From Chelativorans sp. AA-79 (GTDB taxonomy: Bacteria > Pseudomonadota > Alphaproteobacteria > Rhizobiales > Rhizobiaceae), in the NCBI RefSeq assembly GCF_029457495.1, contig NZ_CP120361.1, positions 372,001-436,000 of the forward strand: DNA of 64,000 nucleotides, written 5' to 3'. Positions 16,531-24,330 of the stretch are shown piece after piece; the stretch's first letter is position 1, and every line of letters starts with the position of its first letter. Under the pieces are notes generated by a model. That model saw only the letters and a program-made list of their open reading frames with translations. It was not told the DNA's origin and ran no database searches. A program made the position numbers and the translations under genes.

Positions 16531-17158
16531 TCTGATCGAGCGGCTCGTCGGGGACCTGCAGCCCGTACCGCGGACGGCGATGCTGCGCCTGCTCGCCGGC
16601 CGCGTGGCGGCCGGACTGTTCCTCTCCGCCCTCTTCATGCTTCTGGTGCTCGGCTTGCGGCCGGATCTGGGGAGTGCCGCAACGGGCGCGGTTTTCTGGA
16701 TCAAGTTCGGCTACACGGCGGGGATCGCCGCGCTGGGAGTGCCGGCCGTCCTGGCACTTGCCCGCCCCGGAGGCCGAACCGCCTGGCCATGGGTCACCAT
16801 GGTTGCGCTGGTCGCCGGGCTGGCCGCGACCGCATGGGCGCAGTTGTCGGCAGCGCCGGAGGAGATGAGGGAGGAACTCGTTGTCGGCGCCACCGCGCTC
16901 CGATGTCCGTTCTATATCGTGGCCGTGGCGGCGCCGGTGCTGGCCGCAACGCTCGCCTTCATGCGCAGGATGGCGCCAACCAGGCCGGCCCTGGCGGGAC
17001 TTGCGGCAGGCCTGCTGTCGGGTGGAGCAGGCGCCTGTATCTACTCCCTGCATTGCACCGAGATCGGCCTGCCTTTCCTGCTCACATGGTACACGTCCGG
17101 CATCATCTTCGTATCCGTGCTCGGCATGGGTCTTGGAAAGCTGGTGCTGCGCTGGTGA
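16520..17158 (+). CDS. nrsF: integral membrane anti-sigma factor, NrsF/DUF1109 family
   Basis: A 212-residue protein with six predicted helices and an N-terminal cytoplasmic segment MTNDLIERLVGDLQPVPR, the family's sigma-binding end. Cysteines at 129 (ALRCPFY), 173 and 179 (ACIYSLHC) sit at or near positions described, as I recall, as redox or metal sensors in Caulobacter NrsF. The start at 16520 lies inside the sigma gene, giving coupled synthesis. It probably holds the sigma factor inactive at the membrane until the cysteines are modified. Confidence 0.88.
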   Translation: MTNDLIERLVGDLQPVPRTAMLRLLAGRVAAGLFLSALFMLLVLGLRPDLGSAATGAVFWIKFGYTAGIAALGVPAVLALARPGGRTAWPWVTMVALVAGLAATAWAQLSAAPEEMREELVVGATALRCPFYIVAVAAPVLAATLAFMRRMAPTRPALAGLAAGLLSGGAGACIYSLHCTEIGLPFLLTWYTSGIIFVSVLGMGLGKLVLRW

Positions 17159-17177
17159 TCCCGCCCCGAGGGAAGGA

Positions 17178-17771
17178 TCAGTTCTTGTTCCGCAGCCCGT
17201 CCATCAGGAGACCGATGAGACGGTGTGAGCGGTCTCGCCATTCCGGCGTGTCCGGTATCGAATAGATGCTGGAAAGGGCGTGCAGCAAGTCGGTCGTCTC
17301 GATGTCGTTGCGGATGGAACCCTCTTCTGCCGCCGCCTTCAAGAGCCCATCCAGCGTGCCGCGGATGATTCCGCTGCCTTCCGCAAACAGCGACGAATTG
17401 GAATTCATAAGGATTTTCAGGCTAGTGGCCATGCCACGCTTGGCGGCGATATAGCCCACGAATCGGCGCATCCATTCCTTCAGTGCCACATCGGGAGGAT
17501 GGCTTTCGGCAAGCTCGCGGGCTGCGGCAGCGAGGCTTTCGAGTTCGTGACGGTAGACCACTTCCACCAGATGCTCGCGGGTGGGGAAGTGGCGATAGAG
17601 GGTGCCGATACCCACGCCGGCCTGCCGCGCAATGTCCTCGAGCGAGGTTTCGACGCCCTTTTCAGCAAAGGCAGCGGCAGCCACTTCGATCAACTTTTCG
17701 CGATTGCGTCGGGCATCCGCGCGCAGTTTCGTCGGTGTGGATGAGACTGTCTTCGGCTGGGCCGAGGCCAA
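17178..17771 (-). CDS. TetR/AcrR family transcriptional regulator
   Basis: A 197-residue TetR regulator from the chosen start. The helix-turn-helix is AAFAEKGVETSLEDIARQAGVGIGTLYRHFPTREHL. The frame opens at GTG 17837, but that codon lies inside the operator and its first 22 residues do not look like a TetR N-terminus. A TTG at 17769-17771 with GGAG about 8 nt upstream is preferred. The C-terminal part resembles regulators with a C-terminal TetR domain that ends in a SxxR-type helix. It is divergent from the aldehyde oxidoreductase genes and is their likely repressor. Confidence 0.85.
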   Translation of the reverse strand: MASAQPKTVSSTPTKLRADARRNREKLIEVAAAAFAEKGVETSLEDIARQAGVGIGTLYRHFPTREHLVEVVYRHELESLAAAARELAESHPPDVALKEWMRRFVGYIAAKRGMATSLKILMNSNSSLFAEGSGIIRGTLDGLLKAAAEEGSIRNDIETTDLLHALSSIYSIPDTPEWRDRSHRLIGLLMDGLRNKN

Positions 17772-17822
17772 AATACTGCTCCAGGCACATTGCGGACTTG
17801 ACGAGAACCGGCAAGTCGCTAT

Positions 17823-17848
17823 TTTAAACGGAGGCACCTCCGTTTAAA
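17823..17848. promoter_or_regulatory. TetR operator, 12-bp arms, upstream of paoABC-like genes
   Basis: A perfect inverted repeat: TTTAAACGGAGG and CCTCCGTTTAAA separated by CA. A second, imperfect copy (TTTAAACGGAG then TGCCTCC) overlaps it immediately downstream to about 17860. The site lies between the TetR gene and the divergent oxidoreductase operon and overlaps both likely promoters. Confidence 0.8.
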
Positions 17849-17871
17849 CGGAGTGCCTCCTACCTCATAAT
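17843..17871 (+). promoter_or_regulatory. candidate promoter for the aldehyde oxidoreductase operon
   Basis: TTTAAA at 17843-17848 and CATAAT at 17866-17871 are 17 nt apart. The -35 lies within the operator, which would explain repression. The leader to the first start codon would be about 125 nt. Confidence 0.4.
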
Positions 17872-18003
17872 CCAGAAGGGGGCGGGCTGTCATGCCGAAA
17901 CGTCTCTGCGTTTGCCCTCCATCCTTCACGTAGCGCGCCGACGCTGAACGGCGATCCTTTTTATCCGACGTTCTCATCCTCGTGACGATAGCAGGAGCTT
18001 ATC

Positions 18004-18477
18004 ATGACACGAACGGTCCAACTTTCATTGGAGGTCAATGGGAGGCGACACGAACTGGCCATCGAGCCGCGCGTAACCCTCTTGGATGCGCTGCGCGAGC
18101 ACATGGCACTCACCGGCACCAAGAAGGGCTGTGACCAGGGCCAGTGCGGCGCGTGTACCGTGCATGTGGACGGCAGGCGCGTGCTCGCTTGCCTCACCCT
18201 GGCAGCCCAGGCCGAAGGCCGGCAGATCACCACGATCGAAGGCCTTGCAGCCGGGAATGGCGATCTGCATCCGGTTCAGGCGGCATTTCTGGAGCACGAT
18301 GCCTTCCAGTGCGGCTACTGCACGCCCGGCCAGATCATGTCGGCCGTTGCCTGCATCCGCGAAGGTCATGCGGGCTCGGATGCGGAGATCCGGGACTACA
18401 TGTCCGGCAATCTCTGCCGTTGCGGGGCCTATAACAGCATCGTCGCGGCTGTCCGCGAAGCGGCGGAGATGGCGTGA
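18004..18477 (+). CDS. paoA: aldehyde oxidoreductase 2Fe-2S subunit (PaoA/YagT-like)
   Basis: A 157-residue iron-sulfur subunit of a xanthine-oxidase-family enzyme. The plant-type cluster is bound by Cys43, Cys48, Cys51 and Cys63 (KKGCDQGQCGACTVHVDG), and the second cluster by the CGYC and LCRCGAY motifs. E. coli PaoA carries a Tat signal; this protein begins MTRTVQLSLEVNG with none, so the complex is probably cytoplasmic. Its stop overlaps the next gene by 4 nt. It transfers electrons from the molybdenum site to FAD. Confidence 0.93.
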   Translation: MTRTVQLSLEVNGRRHELAIEPRVTLLDALREHMALTGTKKGCDQGQCGACTVHVDGRRVLACLTLAAQAEGRQITTIEGLAAGNGDLHPVQAAFLEHDAFQCGYCTPGQIMSAVACIREGHAGSDAEIRDYMSGNLCRCGAYNSIVAAVREAAEMA

Positions 18478-19460
18478 TGAGAGATTTCTCCTATCTTCGC
18501 GCCGCCTCGGCCGATGAGGCCCGCCAAGCCGCCGTCCAATCGGGCGCCATGCTGCTGGCCGGCGGGACCACGCTTCTCGACCTCGCCAAATGCGGCGTCT
18601 TCGAGCCTGAGACGGTGATCGACATCACCCACCTTTCCGGGCTTTCGGACGTTGCAGTCAACGAGGCCGGCGCCTCGATCGGCGCGCTCGCAAAAATGGA
18701 AGAGGTGGAGGGCCACCCGGCTATACGCGCCAATTTCCCGGCCGTTTCGGAATCGCTGTGGCTTGCGGCTTCCGCCCAGCTTCGGAACATGGCGACTATC
18801 GGCGGCAACCTTCTGCAGCGGACCCGCTGTCCCTATTTCCGCGATCCGGCCACGTTTCCAGCCTGCAACAAGCGTAATCCGGGATCCGGTTGCTCGGCCA
18901 TCGGCGGCGTGACCCGCAATCACGCCGTCCTGGGAACGAGCGCCCATTGCATCGCTTCCTATCCAGGTGATCTGGCGGTGGCGCTCGTGGCCCTCGATGC
19001 CTCCGTCAAACTCGGCGGGCAGGCGATCCCGGCTGAGGACTTCTTCCTGACGCCGGGCGACAGGCCCGATCGTGAAACCATGATCGAGCAAGGCGAGATG
19101 ATCACGGCGGTCACCATCCCGGCCTCGCCCGCTGCGGGGAATTCCACCTATCTCAAGGTCCGGGACCGGCAGTCCTATGAATTCGCCGCGGCAAGTGCTG
19201 CCGTCGGTCTCGAACTGGAGGCGGACGGAAAGACGGTTCGGGACGTCCGTGTCGCGCTCGGCGGCGTCGCCACCAAGCCTTGGCGCGCGCGGGCGGTCGA
19301 GCAGACCCTGATCGGCAAGGTGCTCGACGCCCGGACCGTCGAAAAAGCGAGCCGGCTCGCCATGGAAGGCGCCGTCTCCTACGGAGCCAATCGCTACAAA
19401 GTCGAACTCGCGCCGCGCGTCGTCGCGCGCGCCATCCTGAAAATGGGAGGTCTCGCATGA
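18474..19460 (+). CDS. paoB: aldehyde oxidoreductase FAD-binding subunit (PaoB/YagS-like)
   Basis: A 328-residue FAD subunit with LLAGGTTLLDLAKCGVFEPE near residue 24 and ATIGGNLLQRTRCPYFRD near 105. The cysteine cluster after it (CPYFRDPATFPACNKRNP, then GSGC) matches the insertion that holds an extra 4Fe-4S cluster in E. coli PaoB. The C-terminal CO dehydrogenase flavoprotein domain is intact. It overlaps both neighbours by 4 nt, typical of a coupled three-subunit operon. Confidence 0.93.
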   Translation: MMRDFSYLRAASADEARQAAVQSGAMLLAGGTTLLDLAKCGVFEPETVIDITHLSGLSDVAVNEAGASIGALAKMEEVEGHPAIRANFPAVSESLWLAASAQLRNMATIGGNLLQRTRCPYFRDPATFPACNKRNPGSGCSAIGGVTRNHAVLGTSAHCIASYPGDLAVALVALDASVKLGGQAIPAEDFFLTPGDRPDRETMIEQGEMITAVTIPASPAAGNSTYLKVRDRQSYEFAAASAAVGLELEADGKTVRDVRVALGGVATKPWRARAVEQTLIGKVLDARTVEKASRLAMEGAVSYGANRYKVELAPRVVARAILKMGGLA

Positions 19461-21751
19461 CCATCGTGGAACCCCGCACCAAACGTGGCGATGCCTCCGA
19501 CGGCGCTCTCGGCGGCCGCTTCTCGCGTCTCGACGGCAGATTGAAGATCACCGGCGGCGCGGCCTATGCGCTGGAGCATCCGGTCGAGGATCTTGCCTAT
19601 GCCGTGCTGGTCCAGAGCACGATAGCGGCCGGCCGTGTGGCAGCGGTCGATACCGCGAAGGCCGAAGCGGCGCCTGGCACTCTTCTCGTCCTGACGCCGG
19701 AAACGGATCTGGGACTCAAGATCGCTTCCGACTGGTACGGCAATCGTCCGGAAGATCAGCCTTATCATCCGCTCCCCCGCCAGGTCAGTTTCAACGGCCA
19801 GACGGTGGCGGCCGTGGTCGCCGAGACCCTGGAGCAGGCGATAGAGGCGGCCAGGCTCGTCCAGATTGCGTATGAGCAAAGCCCCGCCGTCACTGGCCTG
19901 GACGACCCCGGTGCCGGGGAAGGGAACCTTGTCGATCAGTTCACCGCCGCCTGGGGTGATGCCGAAACGGCACTGGCCGATTCTGCGGTGCGCATCGAAG
20001 CGGAATATCGCACTCCGCGCGAATACCACGTGCCGATCGAGCCGCACGGGCTGGTGGCTCGGTGGGACGGCGACCATCTGACCGTCTGGGAGCCGAGCCA
20101 GTGGACGCATGGAATGGCACGCAATTATGCCGAGCTGTTCGGCCTGCCGGATGAGAATGTTCGTCTCGTCTCGCCCTTCATCGGCGGCGGCTTTGGCTCG
20201 AAGGCGACCGTCTATGCCTATGGCGCCGTCGCCGCGGCCGCTGCCCGCAAACTCGGACGACCCGTGAAGCTGGCGGTGACACGGCCGCAGACCTTTACGT
20301 CCTATGGCGGCAGGGCTGCAACGCGCCAGAGGCTGGCGCTTGGGGCCAATTCCGACGGGGTGCTGCACTCGATCGTCCACCGGGGCGCGAGCGAGACCTC
20401 GACCTATGGAGTTTTCGCCGAACAGACAGGTGCTGCCACGCCGATCATGTATGCGGTGCCGAATTTCAGCTCTGAGCAGAGGCTCGTGCCGGTGAACACC
20501 GTCACGCCGGGAGCCTTGCGTGCGCCGGGCAAGAATCCCAGCGCGTTCGGCCTGGAGTCCGCGATGGACGAACTGGCTTATGCCGTCGGCGTCGATCCGG
20601 TCGAAATCAGGCTGCGGAACCAGGCCGAGCATGATCGTCAGTCCGGAAAGCCCTGGTCGACCCGCCGGATGCGCGAGGCGCTGGCGGCCGGCTCGGAAGC
20701 TTTCGGCTGGTCGCGGCGTAGTTTTGAGCCCCGTTCCATGCGCGATGGCCGGCAGCTCGTCGGCTGGGGCGTCGGCTGCGGCACCTTTCCCGTACTGCGG
20801 GCGGCAAGCGAAGCGCTCATCCGCATCCTTGCCGACGGCACGGTGGAAGTCGTCAGCGGCGCGATCGACATGGGGCAGGGGACCTATACGATCCTCGCCC
20901 AGACCGCGGCCGAGGTGCTCGGCGTTCCGGTCGATCAGGTCGAGGTCCGGCTCGGCGATTCATCCTTGCCGGGCGCGACCGTCGCCGGGGGCTCCATGCT
21001 CGCCGGCGCGATCACCGGCGCCGTGTACAAGGCTGCGACCGCCGCGCGCGAAGAGCTGATAGAGCTAGCCCTCAGTGAGACCGGTTCGCCCTTCCGCGAC
21101 ACAGGCGCCAACACATTGGTGCTCGCAGATGGGCGAGTCTCGGTGCCACGTGACGGCGGCCCTTCCCTCACCATTGCGGAATTGATGGCCGCCCTCGGCC
21201 GCGATCGCGTCGAGACGCGGCGGAACACGCTTCCCGAGGCAGATCAGGGGCCGGAGGGTCACAAGCGAGCTTGGACGACGATGACGAGCATTCAGGGGCC
21301 GACCGCCGGCGAATATTCCGTGCACAGCTGGTGTGCACATTTCGTCGAGGTGAAGGTCGATGAGGATTTCGGCACGATCCGTGTTTCCCGTTTCGTATCA
21401 GCCTTCGATTGCGGCCGGATCTACAACCCCAAGCTCGCGGAGAGCCAGTGGCGCGGCGGCATCATCATGGGCATCGGCCAGGCATTGCTGGAGGAAGGGC
21501 TGGTGGACGGACGCAACGGGCGGATCATCAACAACAATCTCGCTGACTATCTGGTCGCGACCAATGCCGACGTGCCGGATATCCAGGTGATCTCCGTCGG
21601 TATTCCAGACCTCGATGCTTCGGTGCTCGGCGGCAAGGGCGTGGGCGAGATCGGCATCGTCGGTGTCGCACCGGCAATCGCAAACGCCGTCTTCCACGCC
21701 ACCGGCAATCGGGTCCGGGATCTTCCGATCACGCTCGAGAAACTGTTGTGA
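19457..21751 (+). CDS. paoC: aldehyde oxidoreductase molybdenum-binding subunit (PaoC/YagR-like)
   Basis: A 764-residue catalytic subunit that binds the molybdopterin cofactor, most likely the cytosine dinucleotide form used by this family. Seen are the FIGGGFGSKA motif near residue 240, a substrate-channel region, MGQGTYTILAQTAAEVLG near 475, and the catalytic glutamate in GKGVGEIGIVG near the C-terminus. The frame is open far upstream, but the ATG at 19457 follows GGGAGG and overlaps the previous stop. It probably oxidises aldehydes to acids for detoxification. Insertion of the cofactor needs a chaperone (PaoD/XdhC type), which is not encoded next to it. Confidence 0.93.
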   Translation: MTIVEPRTKRGDASDGALGGRFSRLDGRLKITGGAAYALEHPVEDLAYAVLVQSTIAAGRVAAVDTAKAEAAPGTLLVLTPETDLGLKIASDWYGNRPEDQPYHPLPRQVSFNGQTVAAVVAETLEQAIEAARLVQIAYEQSPAVTGLDDPGAGEGNLVDQFTAAWGDAETALADSAVRIEAEYRTPREYHVPIEPHGLVARWDGDHLTVWEPSQWTHGMARNYAELFGLPDENVRLVSPFIGGGFGSKATVYAYGAVAAAAARKLGRPVKLAVTRPQTFTSYGGRAATRQRLALGANSDGVLHSIVHRGASETSTYGVFAEQTGAATPIMYAVPNFSSEQRLVPVNTVTPGALRAPGKNPSAFGLESAMDELAYAVGVDPVEIRLRNQAEHDRQSGKPWSTRRMREALAAGSEAFGWSRRSFEPRSMRDGRQLVGWGVGCGTFPVLRAASEALIRILADGTVEVVSGAIDMGQGTYTILAQTAAEVLGVPVDQVEVRLGDSSLPGATVAGGSMLAGAITGAVYKAATAAREELIELALSETGSPFRDTGANTLVLADGRVSVPRDGGPSLTIAELMAALGRDRVETRRNTLPEADQGPEGHKRAWTTMTSIQGPTAGEYSVHSWCAHFVEVKVDEDFGTIRVSRFVSAFDCGRIYNPKLAESQWRGGIIMGIGQALLEEGLVDGRNGRIINNNLADYLVATNADVPDIQVISVGIPDLDASVLGGKGVGEIGIVGVAPAIANAVFHATGNRVRDLPITLEKLL

Positions 21752-21888
21752 TCCGTTTTCACCACTATTCAGCGGTGCCCGTTTCCGAGGCTTCTCTCCG
21801 GGTAGACCAGACCTTCCGTCAACGGAGTGCAGCTCTCCTGCGCCTTTCAAGAGCAGCCGCTTTCAGGAGTGGGGGTGGACTGTAGAGC

Positions 21889-22527
21889 TCAAAAGGATAG
21901 GGGCTGACGGCCATTCCGGCGCACAGGTCCAAATGAAAAGACGGCATTCTTCCTCTGCTCAAACCGGTTGATGTCTCCGAAATCCGGACCCGGATAGTCG
22001 GCAAGCAGTTGAAGCCGCGTGCGAGGCAGAAAGGCACGCCACGGATCGCCAATCAGGACCTCGATGTTGGATGCAAGGCACTGTTCAAGAAATATGGTGA
22101 CACGTTCGGCAAGACTGCGGTCGTAGAAGAGGTCTCCGACCAGCACAAGGTCGACCGCTGGTGGCGGCGCTGCCGTCGGGTCTCCCCGGAAAGGTACGAT
22201 TGCAACGCCGTTGGCTGAGGCGTTCAGGTCTATCGCCGCTATGGCGTAGGGGTCGGTGTCGGCGGCGATTGCCTCCTCCGCGCCCGCCCTCATCGCTGCA
22301 ATGGCGACGATCCCGGAGCCGGCGCCCAGATCGAGTACGCGTCGGCCGACGACGATTTCCGGATTATCCAAGATGTGGCGCGCGAGCGCCAGACCGCCAC
22401 CCCAATCATATGCCCAGTAAGGGGTGCCGAAATCCTCATCCCTTTCGGCAAGGCGCGAAAGTCCGCTCCTTGGACCCGCATGATGCAAAAGAATTTCAGG
22501 GACGGACGGAGCCGACCCAATCGGCAA
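21889..22527 (-). CDS. class I SAM-dependent methyltransferase, ETF-beta lysine methyltransferase (METTL20/ETFKMT) family
   Basis: A seven-beta-strand methyltransferase. The PYWAYDWGGGLALARHILDNP segment followed by VLDLGAGSG (motif I), then VGDLFYD, is characteristic of ETFBKMT enzymes, which methylate the electron-transfer flavoprotein beta subunit. The only standard in-frame start is TTG at 22525-22527, yet the frame upstream encodes a family-like N-terminus (WIERFIKAN just before LPIG). That segment connects to a GTG with a ribosome-binding site at 22611-22613 only if one nt is re-read at a run of seven A (22602-22608). So the true 5' end is unsettled. It lies downstream of purH on the same strand. 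Confidence 0.8.
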   Translation of the reverse strand: MPIGSAPSVPEILLHHAGPRSGLSRLAERDEDFGTPYWAYDWGGGLALARHILDNPEIVVGRRVLDLGAGSGIVAIAAMRAGAEEAIAADTDPYAIAAIDLNASANGVAIVPFRGDPTAAPPPAVDLVLVGDLFYDRSLAERVTIFLEQCLASNIEVLIGDPWRAFLPRTRLQLLADYPGPDFGDINRFEQRKNAVFSFGPVRRNGRQPLSF

Positions 22528-22641
22528 GTTTGCCTTAATGAACCGTTCGATCCAAGGGAGGGCTGACGCGTCGATGGCCGCTTCTCCGAATTGATAAGTC
22601 GTTTTTTTGCCACAGTTCCTGCCCGTGCGATGACGGACAGG

Positions 22642-24258
22642 TCAGTGCCGGAAATGCCGCATGCCGGTGAAGACCATGGCGATGCCATGCTCGTCGGCGG
22701 CTTTGATCACCTCGTCGTCACGCATCGATCCACCTGGCTGGATGACGGCCGTGGCCCCCGCCTCGATGGCCGAAAGCAATCCGTCTGCGAAGGGGAAGAA
22801 GGCATCCGAGGCGACCACCGAGCCCTTCGTCAGCGGCTCTCCGCCACCCGCGGCGGTAGCAGCGTCCTGGGCTTTGCGCGCTGCGATCCGTGCAGAATCG
22901 ACGCGGCTCATCTGGCCGGCGCCTATGCCCACCGTCGCGAGTTCCTTCGCATAAACGATGGCGTTCGACTTCACATGCTTGGCGATCCGAAAGGCGAATT
23001 TGAGGTCCGCCATCTCCTGCTCGCTGGGCGTGCGTTTGGTGACCACCTTCAGCTCGAGATCGTCGATCACGCCATTGTCGCGTGTCTGCACGAGCAGCCC
23101 GCCGGCTACCGTCTTGGCCGAGAGTCCCGGCTGGCGTGGGTCCGCGACGCTGCCTGCAAGAAGCAGCCGCAGGTTCTTCTTGGTCGCGATCACCGCGACC
23201 GCGTCTTCCGCCGCGTCCGGTGCGATGATGACCTCGGTGAAGATCTTCGCGATCTCCTCCGCAGCCTCCGCGTCGAGCGGCCGGTTCAGCGCCACGATGC
23301 CGCCGAAGGCGGAAACCGGGTCGCAGGCAAGCGCCTTGCGATAGGCCTCGGCGAGCGAGCCACCTTCTGCCACGCCGCACGGATTGGCATGCTTGATGAT
23401 CGCCACGGCCGCACTTTTCCGCGGGTCGAATTCGGAGACGAGCTCGAAGGCGGCATCGGTGTCGTTGATATTGTTGTAGGAAAGCTGCTTGCCCTGCACC
23501 TGGCGCACGGTCGCTACGCCCGGCCGCTTCTCGCCGGTGGTGTAGAAGCCGGCCTGCTGGTGCGGGTTCTCGCCATAGCGCATCACTTGCGCGAGCCGGC
23601 CGCCGAAGGCGCGCCATTCCGGCTCGGCGATCGAGAGCGTCCCGGCGAACCACTGCGAGATGGCCGCGTCATAGGCCGCCGTACGGGCATAGGCCTTGGC
23701 TGCCAGTTCCTGACGAAGCCGGTAGGGCAGAGCGCCGTTGTTTTCCTCCAGCGCCGCCAGCACGCGCGCGTAGTCGGCCGGATCGGTCACAACGGCCACA
23801 TAGGCATGGTTCTTGGCCGCAGCGCGCAACATGGCCGGCCCGCCGATATCGATATTCTCCACCGTGGTCGCATAGTCCCCGCCGCCGAAGCGCACATCCT
23901 CGAAGGGATAGAGATTGATCACTACGAGGTCGATGGGCTTGATGGCATGCGCGTCCATCGCGGCGCGGTGCTCCGGGTCGTCGCGGATGGCGAGCAAGCC
24001 TCCATGCACCACAGGATGCAAGGTTTTCACGCGCCCATCCATGACCTCCGGAAAGCCCGTGAGTTGCGATACATCCGTCACTCCCACCTCATTTTGCGCG
24101 AGCAGGGCGGCCGTCCCGCCGGTCGAGGCAAGTGCGACCTCCCGGGCAGCGAGGGCGCGGGCGAAATCGACGATGCCGGTCTTGTCGGAGACGGAAATGA
24201 GCGCCCGCCGGACAGGCACGAGGTCAGGCGCGGGAATGTTCTTGGCGGAAACGGACAT
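22642..24258 (-). CDS. purH: bifunctional AICAR formyltransferase/IMP cyclohydrolase
   Basis: A 538-residue enzyme for the last two steps of de novo IMP synthesis. The N-terminal MGS-like cyclohydrolase domain has [19 protein letters not shown] and STGGTAALL. The C-terminal AICARFT domain has the [15 protein letters not shown] [12 protein letters not shown] near residue 220 and the catalytic Lys/His region KHANPCGVA near 275. The ATG at 24256-24258 is chosen because GAGGG lies 8 nt upstream and [12 protein letters not shown] matches family N-termini; upstream ATGs do not. It follows the heparinase-like gene by 72 nt in a conserved Hyphomicrobiales order. Confidence 0.96.
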   Translation of the reverse strand: MSVSAKNIPAPDLVPVRRALISVSDKTGIVDFARALAAREVALASTGGTAALLAQNEVGVTDVSQLTGFPEVMDGRVKTLHPVVHGGLLAIRDDPEHRAAMDAHAIKPIDLVVINLYPFEDVRFGGGDYATTVENIDIGGPAMLRAAAKNHAYVAVVTDPADYARVLAALEENNGALPYRLRQELAAKAYARTAAYDAAISQWFAGTLSIAEPEWRAFGGRLAQVMRYGENPHQQAGFYTTGEKRPGVATVRQVQGKQLSYNNINDTDAAFELVSEFDPRKSAAVAIIKHANPCGVAEGGSLAEAYRKALACDPVSAFGGIVALNRPLDAEAAEEIAKIFTEVIIAPDAAEDAVAVIATKKNLRLLLAGSVADPRQPGLSAKTVAGGLLVQTRDNGVIDDLELKVVTKRTPSEQEMADLKFAFRIAKHVKSNAIVYAKELATVGIGAGQMSRVDSARIAARKAQDAATAAGGGEPLTKGSVVASDAFFPFADGLLSAIEAGATAVIQPGGSMRDDEVIKAADEHGIAMVFTGMRHFRH

Positions 24259-24330
24259 GGCAACCCTCATGGCAGGCTGCTGGCCTACCACAGCTCCCGC
24301 TCAAATCAAGTCGCTGAAAAACCTTCCGAC

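Noticed and set aside
17772..17837. TetR gene starting at GTG 17837
   Set aside because: The codon lies inside the operator and upstream of the likely transcript start; the added 22 residues are unlike TetR N-termini.
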